This document shows, one piece after another, positions 40,885-49,115 of a stretch of 52,394 nt of DNA. The stretch's first letter is position 1, and each line of letters starts with the position of its first letter. Origin of the DNA: a virus; IMG/VR virus record IMGVR_UViG_3300044642_000273, positions 1 through 52,394 of that record; one strand, written 5' to 3'. Below the pieces are notes generated by a model. The model did no database searches, was not told the origin of the DNA, and was given only the letters and a program-made list of their open reading frames with translations. A program made the position numbers and the translations under genes.

Positions 40885-41269
40885 GCAAGTTGGAATTTAT
40901 CACGGATTTCGAAGTGGTCTTGAGGAACGCATAGCGGAGCAATTGACAACGCTTAACGTTCCTTTCACCTTTGAAGAGGTCAAGATAAAGTATGTGAAAC
41001 CTCAACGATCTGCTACCTATTGTCCGGATTTTATCCTGTCGAATGGTATCATCGTTGAGACTAAAGGTCGTTTCCTAACGGCTGATAGACAAAAGCACAT
41101 ACTGATTAAAGAGCAGCATCCTGAGTTGGACTTACGTTTTGTATTTAGTAACTCAAATGCACGTATCTCTAAGACTTCGAAAACTACATACGCAGATTGG
41201 TGTATTAAAAATGGGTTTGTCTTTGCAGATAAACTTATTCCAATCGAATGGATAAACGAAACACGCTAA
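40862..41269 (+). CDS. Endonuclease I, T7 gp3-like Holliday junction resolvase
   Basis: 135 residues from a GTG at 40862, chosen because it gives the family's N-terminal length; no ATG fits. The catalytic residues of T7 endonuclease I are conserved in HGFRSGLEERI (Glu), YCPDFIL (Asp) and VETKGRF (Glu, Lys). ADKLIPIEWI at the end also matches. It would resolve branched replication intermediates and degrade host DNA. It overlaps the ssDNA-binding gene by 23 bases. Confidence 0.9.
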   Translation: MKKTRTSKQVGIYHGFRSGLEERIAEQLTTLNVPFTFEEVKIKYVKPQRSATYCPDFILSNGIIVETKGRFLTADRQKHILIKEQHPELDLRFVFSNSNARISKTSKTTYADWCIKNGFVFADKLIPIEWINETR

Positions 41270-41279
41270 GGAGAATACG

Positions 41280-42899
41280 TTGATTGAAAATGAAGAGTCG
41301 AGATTCCTAAGACACGAATCCTGCGACAGTTGCGGATCGAGCGACGCTAAGGCAGTTTATTCGAATGGATCGACCTTTTGCTTCGCTTGTCAAGTTTCTA
41401 CTCGCAGTGAAGGTGGCAAAACTAAGGTGATGAATAACACATCTCCTTCTCTTGCACCATTCTTTGACGCTCAAATAGAGCCACTCGCCGCTAGAGGTAT
41501 TTCCGAAGCGACTTGTAAACGGTTTGGCGTACGTAAAGGTGATTTAAATGGACGTAATGTCCACTTCTATCCTTACGTTGTAGATGGTGAAGTAGTTGCC
41601 GCTAAGACTAGAGATAAAGACAAAAACTTCAAGATTATTGGAGATGGAAAAGACTTACCATTCTTTGGTCAGCATCTTACTCCTAATCCAAGTGATAAAC
41701 TTACTTTAGTTGTTACTGAAGGTGAGATCGATGCGCTATCTATGTCTCAGATTATGGGAAATAAATGGCCTGTTGTATCTATTCCACAAGGAGCTCAAGG
41801 CGCCATAAAAACTTTTAGAAGCCAAATTGAATGGCTAGATAAGTTTAAAGATGTTGTTATCATGTTTGATAATGATGGTGCTGGTAGAGATGCCGCTCTG
41901 AAATGTGCTGAAGTATTACGACCTGGTAAAGCCAGAATCGCTTCACTTCCGCTCAAAGACGCCAACGAAATGTTGATGGCTGAGCGTACTGAGGAGTTGA
42001 TGAAGGCGTTTTGGGACGCTAAGCACTTCCGTCCGGATGGTATTCTATCTGGAAATGAGTTGTGGGAATCTGTATCACGTGAAGAGTCTACCATCACAGT
42101 AGAGTATCCTTTCTCGAAACTAAATGAAACTACTTTAGGTATTCGTAGAGGTGAGCTAGTGACTGTTACGGCAGGCTCAGGTATTGGTAAGTCAGCGTTT
42201 ATGCGAGAAATCGCGCATCATTTACTTTCACTAGGTGAGACAGTGGGTATGGTGATGTTAGAAGAAAATCCTAGACGAACTGCATTAGGTCTTATGGGAT
42301 TATCTTTGAATAAACCTTTGCACTTATCTCGTGACGGTGTATCTAATGAAGAGTTACGCAAAGCGTTTGATGACACATTAGGCACCAATCGTGTATTCTT
42401 ATACGATCACTTTGGTAGTACGGAAGTAGATTACCTTATGAATAAATTAAGGTATATGGTAAAAGGTTTACAGTGTAATTGGTTGATTCTTGACCACCTA
42501 TCCATTCTTGTATCAGGATTGGAAGGCGTAGATGAGCGTAGACTTATCGATCAAGCAATGACTATGTTACGTACCTTTGTTGAAGAAACAGGTTGTGGAT
42601 TGTTGTTAGTAAGCCATTTACGACGGCCAGATGGAAAAGGCCATGAAGAAGGAGCTGCTACATCACTATCACAATTGCGTGGATCACATGCCATCGCTCA
42701 ACTCTCTGACATTGTAGTCGGTTTAGAGCGTAATCAACAAGGTGACAATCCTAATGAAACTCAAATTAGAGTATTAAAGAATCGTTTCTCTGGTCAAACT
42801 GGAGAAGCTGGTAAACTTTACTTTAATCGAGAGACAGGACGATTGACTGAAACATTTACTATGGCACCTGAAACATTCACAGCAAGTTCGGATTTTTAA
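41280..42899 (+). CDS. Primase-helicase, T7 gp4-like
   Basis: 539 residues from a TTG at 41280, supported by AAGGAGAA eight bases upstream. A zinc-binding domain is at residues 12-40 (CDSCGSS and CFAC). The toprim primase has VVTEGEIDALSM and VIMFDNDGAGRDAA. The RecA-like helicase has Walker A GSGIGKSAF and Walker B WLILDHLS, then LLVSHLRRP. It unwinds DNA and primes lagging strands. The order after ssb and endonuclease I is that of T7. Confidence 0.92.
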   Translation: MIENEESRFLRHESCDSCGSSDAKAVYSNGSTFCFACQVSTRSEGGKTKVMNNTSPSLAPFFDAQIEPLAARGISEATCKRFGVRKGDLNGRNVHFYPYVVDGEVVAAKTRDKDKNFKIIGDGKDLPFFGQHLTPNPSDKLTLVVTEGEIDALSMSQIMGNKWPVVSIPQGAQGAIKTFRSQIEWLDKFKDVVIMFDNDGAGRDAALKCAEVLRPGKARIASLPLKDANEMLMAERTEELMKAFWDAKHFRPDGILSGNELWESVSREESTITVEYPFSKLNETTLGIRRGELVTVTAGSGIGKSAFMREIAHHLLSLGETVGMVMLEENPRRTALGLMGLSLNKPLHLSRDGVSNEELRKAFDDTLGTNRVFLYDHFGSTEVDYLMNKLRYMVKGLQCNWLILDHLSILVSGLEGVDERRLIDQAMTMLRTFVEETGCGLLLVSHLRRPDGKGHEEGAATSLSQLRGSHAIAQLSDIVVGLERNQQGDNPNETQIRVLKNRFSGQTGEAGKLYFNRETGRLTETFTMAPETFTASSDF

Positions 42900-42916
42900 C
42901 TTTATTGGAGAATTAA

Positions 42917-43186
42917 ATGTCAACACAATTATACTTTGCAGTAAAAGCAATTAAAGAAAACAAAAACGGCGCTACTTCGCAACACTTAGCGAAATACGGT
43001 ATCAAGAATGCCTCAGCCGTAATCTCAACACTACGCAAACGTGGCCACACTATTGTGACACAATTCGTAACCAAGAATGGTCAACGTGTTGGTAAATATT
43101 TGATGCCTTTTGGCACACGTACTGAAGAAGCAAAACTTACTAAAACAGCTCGTAAGGCAATTGCCAAGGAGTTTGGGTTAGCATAA
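42917..43186 (+). CDS. Small winged-helix-like DNA-binding protein
   Basis: 89 residues. NGATSQHLAKYGIKNASAVI then STLRKRGHTIVTQFVTKNGQ has the spacing of a winged helix-turn-helix, with a basic C-terminal helix. It lies between primase-helicase and ribozyme 7. A transcription or replication regulator is likely. Confidence 0.6.
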   Translation: MSTQLYFAVKAIKENKNGATSQHLAKYGIKNASAVISTLRKRGHTIVTQFVTKNGQRVGKYLMPFGTRTEEAKLTKTARKAIAKEFGLA

Positions 43187-43241
43187 ATGTAACTTATTAT
43201 ATACAAAATAGCATGTTTATGTATATTATATGATACAATCA

Positions 43242-43301
43242 GTCTGACTGATGAGCCTTAAATAGGCGAAACCGCCACTCGGGAGAGTCGCGGTCTCAGA
43301 C
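43242..43301 (+). ncRNA. Hammerhead ribozyme 7 (type I, extended stem III)
   Basis: Stem I is GTCTGA (43242-43247) with TCAGAC (43296-43301). CTGATGA is at 43248-43254. Stem II is GCCT/AGGC with loop TAAAT. Stem III is ACCGC/GCGGT, then a C-C mismatch, then ACTC-GGGA-GAGT. The predicted cut is after GTC at 43295. Uniquely it does not overlap a stop codon: 55 very A/T-rich bases separate it from the gene upstream. Confidence 0.94.
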
Positions 43302-43371
43302 ACTCAAAACTATATCGATAAACTGAATCGAATCCTCCTGTAGTTTTAACATCCAATAGGAGTTAAATACT

Positions 43372-43782
43372 ATGAGCATTAAATCGCAAATTATTATGTC
43401 AAGCCGAGAGCATTACAAGGCTCACATTCGTAAACATGTCACTAACATCAACGCAATTCTTGCTAATCCAATCGCTATTCCTGAGCACACAGACATCATG
43501 GACTCGGTTGAAAAAGAACTGTTTGTCATTAGTGAATACGAAAGCAAATTACAAGCATTAGACAAATACATTAAAGATGAGTCTGATGATAATGGTAATA
43601 ACGGCAACAATGGTAATGGCAACGGTGGTAATAATGGAAACAACGGTAATAATGACACAAGCACTACTACCGAATCTTCTACAACTACCGAGACTAATGA
43701 GACTTCAACCACTCAACAAGAAGCCACCATTACAGTCGGTGCAGGCTCTCATTTAACTATTGAGAGACCTTTTACAGTCTAA
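43372..43782 (+). CDS. Low-complexity Asn/Gly/Thr-tailed protein between two ribozymes
   Basis: 136 residues. Residues 1-67 are helical (SSREHYKAHIRKHVTNINAI). Then come an Asn-Gly repeat tract (about residues 68-95), a Ser/Thr/Glu tract and a short beta end (TITVGAGSHLTIERPFTV). AGGAG precedes the ATG. Ribozymes 7 and 8 lie on either side, so cleavage would free this gene as a single-gene message of about 527 bases. Its TAA is in stem I of ribozyme 8. Function unknown. Confidence 0.65.
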   Translation: MSIKSQIIMSSREHYKAHIRKHVTNINAILANPIAIPEHTDIMDSVEKELFVISEYESKLQALDKYIKDESDDNGNNGNNGNGNGGNNGNNGNNDTSTTTESSTTTETNETSTTQQEATITVGAGSHLTIERPFTV

Positions 43783-43828
43783 CTGATGAGTCCTACATGG
43801 ACGAAACCGTAGTGATACGGTCTTAGAC
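43777..43828 (+). ncRNA. Hammerhead ribozyme 8 (type I)
   Basis: Stem I is GTCTAA (43777-43782) with TTAGAC (43823-43828). CTGATGA is at 43783-43789. Stem II is GTCC/GGAC with loop TACAT. Stem III is ACCGTA-GTGA-TACGGT. The predicted cut is after GTC at 43822. The upstream stop TAA (43780-43782) is in stem I. Stems I and III are identical to ribozyme 3. Confidence 0.95.
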
Positions 43829-43831
43829 AAT

Positions 43832-43866
43832 CCCAACTACATCATAAGTAGTTGAATTGATTACAA
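43832..43866 (+). promoter_or_regulatory. Diverged promoter-like element before DNA polymerase
   Basis: CCCAACTACATCATAAGTAG then TTGAATTGATTACAAA resembles the context of the 36666 element (CCCAACTATAACGTAAGTTA, TTGATTATAAA) with small insertions. AACTAC/GTAGTT also forms a hairpin. It may be a weak or decayed copy of the candidate phage promoter. Confidence 0.35.
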
Positions 43867-43897
43867 ATATTTACCCTACCAAGTAGAATAGGATAAA

Positions 43898-45697
43898 ATG
43901 AAACGATTAGTATTTGACATTGAGTCGGATGGACTTCTCGACACCATTTCTAAAGTGCATTGCCTTGTAATACAGGATGCCGACGATGGTAAAGTGATGT
44001 CTTATGTAGGTCACGACGAAGTATTGAAAGGTATTGAGGTATTAAATGCGGCTGATGAAGTCGCTGGACATAACATTATTGGTTATGACATACCTGCACT
44101 TGAAAAGATTTTTCCTGGAAAGTTAAACGTAACTTCAAAAGCGTTTGACACTCTATTGGCTAGTAAGTTGAGCGCTCCTGACATTTACATGTTTGACGTT
44201 GCTAAACGCTATCCAAAACTAGAAATCAAGAGTTATGGCTCATACTCATTAGAGGCTTGGGGCCAACGCTTAGGAAACTTCAAGGCATCAAAGCCAGTAG
44301 ACTTTAAAGTGTTTACCGATGAGATGCTAAAGTATTGTATTCAAGACGTTGACACTAACGTTACGCTATACAAATACCTTAAGAGTTTGAAAATGTCTGA
44401 ACGAGCACTTCAGATGGAAACTTTATTCTGGGTTAACACAATTGACATGGCTAACTCAGGATTTCCATTTGATGCCGTTAAGGCTCAAAACATGTATGCT
44501 AAATTGTCTTCAGAACGTGAAGAGATTCGTAAAGAATTGACTACACTGTTTCCGACAAGAACGATTGAGCGTACATCTGAAAAGACAGGTAAATCTTTAA
44601 AACCGAAGGTGATTGAGTTTAATCCATCATCTCGCGATCACATCGCTTATTGGTTTAAAGAGAAATACAACTGGCAACCTAAAGACTTTACACCGTCTGG
44701 AAAACCAGAAATCAACGCGGACATTCTAGAAACATTAGAGTATCCTGAAGCGGCCGAACTTAAACGCTACTTTATTCTCGATAAAATCATCGGAATGGTA
44801 GCAGAAGGTAAGAATGCTTGGTTGACTATGGTTGGAAACGACGGTCGTATGCATGGTAGAATAAACACCATTGGTGCAGCTTCTACACGATGCACACATA
44901 CTTCGCCAAACATGGCGCAAGTGCCAGGTGCCAGAAAAGAGTTTGGATTAGATTGCCGTTCACTATTCCATGCTCCAAAAGGTTACAAACAAATCGGTAC
45001 GGACTTAAACGCTATCGAACTTCGATGCTTTGCGCATTATCTAGCAGCGTATGATGAAGGTGAATATACCAACATTATTTTGAGTGGTGACATTCACTGG
45101 ACAAATGCTGTAGCGGCAGGTTTCCATCCTCCATTACCTGAAGGTGAAGTTTACAGCAGCGATGTGAAGGCTCAGAAACTTGCACGTGACCAAGCAAAGA
45201 CATTGATTTATGCTATGATTTATGGCGCAGGTGATGCTAAGCTCGGTGAGATTGTTGGCGGTGCTACTAAAGAAGGTAAAATGATTCGTAAGAAGTTTTA
45301 CGAAAGTTTTCCAGCGATTGAGCGTCTAACCAACGAAGTAAAGAAAGCAGCTGAAGCTCGAGGTAGTATTAAACTACTTCACGGTGCTATGATTCCTGTG
45401 CGTAAAGCCTTTGCAGCGCTAAACACTCTTTTACAAGGTGCTGGCGCGGTAGTTGCAAAAGAATGGCTAAACGTCGCTAGAGAAATGGCTGAAGATCGTG
45501 GATGGGTTTATGACAAGGACTTCTGGTTCGCTGGGCACATCCATGACGAAATTCAGGCAATCGCTAGAGAAGACATCGCTAAAGAATTTGCAGAGTTGAT
45601 GGAAGCATCTGCGCAAGAAGCTGGCAATCGTTTAGGCATGAGATGTAGAGTAGATGCTGAAGCGAAAGTCGGTCAGAATTGGGCAGATTGCCACTAA
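43898..45697 (+). CDS. DNA polymerase, family A, T7 gp5-like
   Basis: 599 residues. The proofreading exonuclease domain has FDIESD (Asp7, Glu9), GHNIIGYDIPAL and YCIQDVDTN. The polymerase domain has STRCTHTSPNMAQVPG, motif A DLNAIELRCFAH, motif B RDQAKTLIYAMIYGAGDAKLG and motif C HIHDEIQ. It is about 105 residues shorter than T7 gp5; I did not determine whether the thioredoxin-binding insert is what is missing. Confidence 0.94.
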   Translation: MKRLVFDIESDGLLDTISKVHCLVIQDADDGKVMSYVGHDEVLKGIEVLNAADEVAGHNIIGYDIPALEKIFPGKLNVTSKAFDTLLASKLSAPDIYMFDVAKRYPKLEIKSYGSYSLEAWGQRLGNFKASKPVDFKVFTDEMLKYCIQDVDTNVTLYKYLKSLKMSERALQMETLFWVNTIDMANSGFPFDAVKAQNMYAKLSSEREEIRKELTTLFPTRTIERTSEKTGKSLKPKVIEFNPSSRDHIAYWFKEKYNWQPKDFTPSGKPEINADILETLEYPEAAELKRYFILDKIIGMVAEGKNAWLTMVGNDGRMHGRINTIGAASTRCTHTSPNMAQVPGARKEFGLDCRSLFHAPKGYKQIGTDLNAIELRCFAHYLAAYDEGEYTNIILSGDIHWTNAVAAGFHPPLPEGEVYSSDVKAQKLARDQAKTLIYAMIYGAGDAKLGEIVGGATKEGKMIRKKFYESFPAIERLTNEVKKAAEARGSIKLLHGAMIPVRKAFAALNTLLQGAGAVVAKEWLNVAREMAEDRGWVYDKDFWFAGHIHDEIQAIAREDIAKEFAELMEASAQEAGNRLGMRCRVDAEAKVGQNWADCH

Positions 45698-45710
45698 TTG
45701 GAGAAGCACC

Positions 45711-45977
45711 ATGGAAATTAGACATATTCACATTATGCCATTCATCGATCAAGGTGAATTGGTAGTTGAATTGCATGTTGATGGACAAGAGGTAGCTCCT
45801 GTCGCTCAGCGCTTAGAGCAAATCTTTGAAGAGTATTTAGATTATCGCCGTAATCCTGAAGATAGTGGACTCGATCCACAACATCGTGAAGAAACGGTAA
45901 ATCTTATTGCAACTTTGAGATATATTGCCCAACAACTTGAACGTGAAACAGATGACTTGCGAAGGACACTACAATGA
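45711..45977 (+). CDS. Hypothetical protein between DNA polymerase and exonuclease
   Basis: 88 residues from the ATG at 45711 with GGAGAAG upstream. A beta-rich first third (MEIRHIHIMPFIDQGELVVE) and a helical remainder (LEQIFEEYLDYRRNPEDSGL). Its stop overlaps the exonuclease start (ATGA). Possibly a replisome accessory by position; no family is recognised. Confidence 0.6.
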   Translation: MEIRHIHIMPFIDQGELVVELHVDGQEVAPVAQRLEQIFEEYLDYRRNPEDSGLDPQHREETVNLIATLRYIAQQLERETDDLRRTLQ

Positions 45978-46735
45978 GGTTGGCAATTGACGCAGATATA
46001 ATTTTGTATCAGGCGAGTTTAGGCGCTCAAAATAAAATAGATTGGGGTGATGAAACTGTTTCAGTAGAAGCAGACATCAACAAAGCCAAGGCGATTGTAA
46101 AGAGTACGATACGTGAGTATCAAAACTATACAGGAGTCAAGGAGTTTGTGCTATGCCTATCTCATTATGAGAATTTTAGAAAGACTGTATGGTCAGACTA
46201 TAAATTATCTCGTAAAGATAGCGAACGTCCTGTCTTACTAAAACCTTTAAGAGAATGGGTAGAGGAGACATACCCAACGATGGTGATTGAGAAACTTGAA
46301 GCAGACGATGTTTTAGGTATCTTAGCCACCACGTATCCAGGTGAGATTATCCACTGTACGATGGATAAAGACTTACAATGCGTTCCAGGTAAGATGTTAC
46401 ATGTAAAGAAAAACAAGAAACATTTACTATTAGACATTTCAGAAGACAGTGCGAAAAGGTTTCATTACATTCAAACTATGACTGGTGACATGTGTGATGG
46501 TGTGCCTGGCGTTTATGGTATTGGCCCAAAGAAGGCTGAAAAGTATTTAGACAAGTATGGTGTAAAGTGGTCTACAGTCGTCAAATGTTATACTGACAAT
46601 GGTATGACAGAAGAAGAGGCGCTACGTAATGCCATTATGGTAAAGATGTTAGACAATACTTTATATGTTAATGGTGAAATTAAATTGTGGGAGCCTCCTA
46701 TCGATGAACGATCAACGGTTACAACAACCGCTTAA
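45974..46735 (+). CDS. 5'-3' exonuclease, FEN / T7 gp6-like
   Basis: 253 residues. Metal-binding acids are seen in MRLAIDADIILYQAS, EKLEADDVLGILA, HCTMDKDLQCVPG and MTGDMCDGVPGVYGIGPKKA, the last being the helix-hairpin-helix DNA-binding motif. It would remove primers and process ends in recombination. The order polymerase then exonuclease is that of T7 genes 5 and 6. Confidence 0.92.
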   Translation: MRLAIDADIILYQASLGAQNKIDWGDETVSVEADINKAKAIVKSTIREYQNYTGVKEFVLCLSHYENFRKTVWSDYKLSRKDSERPVLLKPLREWVEETYPTMVIEKLEADDVLGILATTYPGEIIHCTMDKDLQCVPGKMLHVKKNKKHLLLDISEDSAKRFHYIQTMTGDMCDGVPGVYGIGPKKAEKYLDKYGVKWSTVVKCYTDNGMTEEEALRNAIMVKMLDNTLYVNGEIKLWEPPIDERSTVTTTA

Positions 46736-46943
46736 CGATCTTATAGATGAATACAGGCGTAAGTTTTTAGAAGTCCACGCATACAACATGGTCTTTCTTC
46801 CAACTCCTTTAACAAAGGAATGGTTGATTGACCAATTGCATGCACTGGAATGGTATAAACATTACGAAACATCTATTGAGTTAAAACCTCAAAAAGAGAT
46901 TGTAAAGCGAAAAGTAGTAAGAAATACAAATCCATTTAAATAG
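46704..46943 (+). CDS. Small hypothetical protein
   Basis: 79 residues from the ATG at 46704, with GGGAG upstream; it overlaps the end of the exonuclease gene by 32 bases. The middle is helical (LTKEWLIDQLHALEWYKHYE) and the tail basic (EIVKRKVVRNTNPFK). No family is recognised. Confidence 0.55.
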   Translation: MNDQRLQQPLNDLIDEYRRKFLEVHAYNMVFLPTPLTKEWLIDQLHALEWYKHYETSIELKPQKEIVKRKVVRNTNPFK

Positions 46944-46950
46944 GAATTTT

Positions 46951-48147
46951 ATGACAAGAGTTGCACACGTTTTAGGAAGAGGTATCGAAGGTTGTGGAGT
47001 TACCATGGCCGCAGTCCAATTACAGAAATCTGTAGGTGGAAAGATACTTGCTGAGATGAGTAAGAAATGGCCACGTGGTAAAGGTATTACCTTTGACCGT
47101 ATTGAATTTAAGGCAGGAGATTCTGCACTTAAAATGGCCGAACTAATTAACAGTGAATTTGATTTAGTAGTATTTCACTCTGTACCATCAACAGGTCACC
47201 CAGACGAATGTAAAGCGGGTTTCTTGGAAATGGTAAAGGCGATTAAGGTACGCAAGGCACTCCTTCAACATGACCATAAGATGGCTTCAGTTACGCGTAA
47301 TGCGAACTTGAAAGAAATCTGTGCGAATGTTGATGTTATGGCCACGCACTCCTTAAATGGCGACTTTGTGAAATGGCTGAATCGCAATGAGGTCACAACA
47401 CCTGTTAAGAAGATGGAGTTAGGTTTCGATTATGATGGCCATCGCGCTAAGTATTGGAAGCCTATTGAAGCACAGCGATCTAATGTATTACGTTGGATTG
47501 GTAGAGCCGCTGGATGGAAGAATCCAAAATTGATGATTGACTTTCATGAGCAGTCGTTGATAGATGTAGGCTTTATAACCGTATTAGAAGGTCTTGAGGC
47601 CTCGATTGGTTATAAGGATTTATTGTATAGAGACGTGGATGACCCATCTACTCGTCGAAAGGTATCTAATTACTTTAGACAAGAGAAGGAATACGGTGAG
47701 TCTGGCAAACATACTCATGGTAACGAAGTAGTGAATGTTGGTGCGTATCTTTTGCCACCATTTACTAACGTAGAAGCCATGGAGCGTTTAAGCCTTTCAG
47801 CGTTTGGTTCGAATCTATACAATCTTGGACCTGAGTATCACCAGAATAACATTGAGTATTGTCACGCAGAAGTTATCGCGTCTGGTGCAGTGCCGGTTTT
47901 TCACAAAGGTTTGTTAGACACTCTTATCCATAAGAAGATTGGTGACCCAGTAAGCAAGTGTGTAAACACAGGCACCATCGGATTGGATTACAGTAACTTT
48001 GCTGAAGTTAAAGATCGAATGGAATTCTTAAAGAGCGACTTAGGAGCTCGTAATGAGCAACGAGAAATGGCTTTTGAATTCTGGAAATCCCATAACGACA
48101 TTTCAGTAATTGGCAAATCTACAATTCAACAATTAAGTAAGGAATAA
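46951..48147 (+). CDS. GT-B type glycosyltransferase
   Basis: 398 residues. The N-terminal half has a Rossmann-like start (RVAHVLGRGIEGCGVTMAAV) and FDLVVFHSVPSTGH. The C-terminal half has LRWIGRAAGWKNPKLMIDFH and EYCHAEVIASGAVPVFHKG, the nucleotide-sugar binding pattern of GT4-like enzymes. In phages such enzymes glycosylate modified DNA bases or surface glycans. Location after replication genes, plus a probable dCMP hydroxymethylase in the other arm, makes DNA modification plausible. Confidence 0.7.
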   Translation: MTRVAHVLGRGIEGCGVTMAAVQLQKSVGGKILAEMSKKWPRGKGITFDRIEFKAGDSALKMAELINSEFDLVVFHSVPSTGHPDECKAGFLEMVKAIKVRKALLQHDHKMASVTRNANLKEICANVDVMATHSLNGDFVKWLNRNEVTTPVKKMELGFDYDGHRAKYWKPIEAQRSNVLRWIGRAAGWKNPKLMIDFHEQSLIDVGFITVLEGLEASIGYKDLLYRDVDDPSTRRKVSNYFRQEKEYGESGKHTHGNEVVNVGAYLLPPFTNVEAMERLSLSAFGSNLYNLGPEYHQNNIEYCHAEVIASGAVPVFHKGLLDTLIHKKIGDPVSKCVNTGTIGLDYSNFAEVKDRMEFLKSDLGARNEQREMAFEFWKSHNDISVIGKSTIQQLSKE

Positions 48148-48152
48148 ATTAT

Positions 48153-48416
48153 ATGACACAAGAAAGAGAAGCACTACCGCCAGAGGTAGTCGAAGCGGCA
48201 CGTAAAGCATTGGTAATTAGTTTAGCAGATGCTGTATCAACGCTAGATGAGTTTGACCGATACTTGATGCCATTACTAACCGAAGCAGTACTAAAAGCGG
48301 AAACTGACATTAAACTCAGAGCTGCTTTAAACCGTATGTTGTTTACCTCTCGCAATTCTACCTTCGCACAGCAGTGCAAGATTGAGTTGGCTAAATATAA
48401 AGAGAAACAACAATAG
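48153..48416 (+). CDS. Small helical protein
   Basis: 87 residues, all helical (LPPEVVEAARKALVISLADA, then EFDRYLMPLLTEAVLKAETD). It lies between the glycosyltransferase and the second transglycosylase. No family is recognised. Confidence 0.6.
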   Translation: MTQEREALPPEVVEAARKALVISLADAVSTLDEFDRYLMPLLTEAVLKAETDIKLRAALNRMLFTSRNSTFAQQCKIELAKYKEKQQ

Positions 48417-48425
48417 GAGATATTG

Positions 48426-48929
48426 ATGCGAGTCTTTAAATCACTAACTATCTTATTAACCTTGGCGGCAATGGCAACTTCTGCCGGAACCGCTACGGCT
48501 CAAGAAATAGAGCGTTCATGGAAAGATCGCCTCACTGAGTACGTTGCAGACACTTACAAAATAAGTAATGCAAAAACTATCGTTGACATCGTTATCGATA
48601 TCTCTGAAAGTAGAAACGTAGAACCATCATTAGTTCTTGCAATGATTAGCGTCGAATCAGGCTTTAATCCAAAAGCAAGAAATATTAGTGGAGCTAAAGG
48701 TCTAATGCAAGTCATGACACCTTTACATAGCAAGCGTTTCCCTAGTCACCATTTCTATTATGACCCAATGACAAACATTGAAGTTGGATTGGATATTTGG
48801 CAAGAGTGTGAAGCACGCTCAAAGTCATTTAACCAAGCTGCTAAATGTTATTCAGGTGGATCATTGACATGGGCTAAAAAAGTAAAAACACAGCAACAAA
48901 AATTTGATAAACTTAAGGAGTTCTTATGA
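48426..48929 (+). CDS. Secreted lytic transglycosylase (SLT domain)
   Basis: 167 residues from the ATG at 48426. A signal peptide is clear: basic start, hydrophobic SLTILLTLAAMATSAG, then an Ala-rich site near ATAQE (about residue 26). The SLT domain has the catalytic Glu in MISVESGFNPKARN, then GAKGLMQVMTPLHS and AAKCYSGGSLTWAK. It would cut peptidoglycan in the periplasm. It is not a close copy of the 32.0-kb transglycosylase, which is anchored rather than cleaved. Confidence 0.85.
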   Translation: MRVFKSLTILLTLAAMATSAGTATAQEIERSWKDRLTEYVADTYKISNAKTIVDIVIDISESRNVEPSLVLAMISVESGFNPKARNISGAKGLMQVMTPLHSKRFPSHHFYYDPMTNIEVGLDIWQECEARSKSFNQAAKCYSGGSLTWAKKVKTQQQKFDKLKEFL

Positions 48930-49114
48930 AACACACAGTCGCACCGGATATTAACAATCCACAATGGAAGTATGTAACAGCCGCAGAAACAAACGTTAAA
49001 CAACGCTTTGAAGATCACGGCCATAAATTTAAAGATTCCATGTTCAAGAAGACTTATGACTTCCGTCCATTACATTATTGGATGTGGGTGATTACTCACA
49101 AGGAAGAGGTGTGA
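48926..49114 (+). CDS. Small hypothetical protein
   Basis: 62 residues, basic and aromatic (MKHTVAPDINNPQWKYVTAA, TYDFRPLHYWMWVITHKEEV). It overlaps the transglycosylase stop (ATGA). No family is recognised. Confidence 0.6.
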   Translation: MKHTVAPDINNPQWKYVTAAETNVKQRFEDHGHKFKDSMFKKTYDFRPLHYWMWVITHKEEV

Positions 49115-49115
49115 T

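Noticed and set aside
44049-44075. CTGATGA inside the DNA polymerase gene as another hammerhead
   Set aside because: No stem II followed by GAAA and no matching stem I nearby; it is coding sequence.
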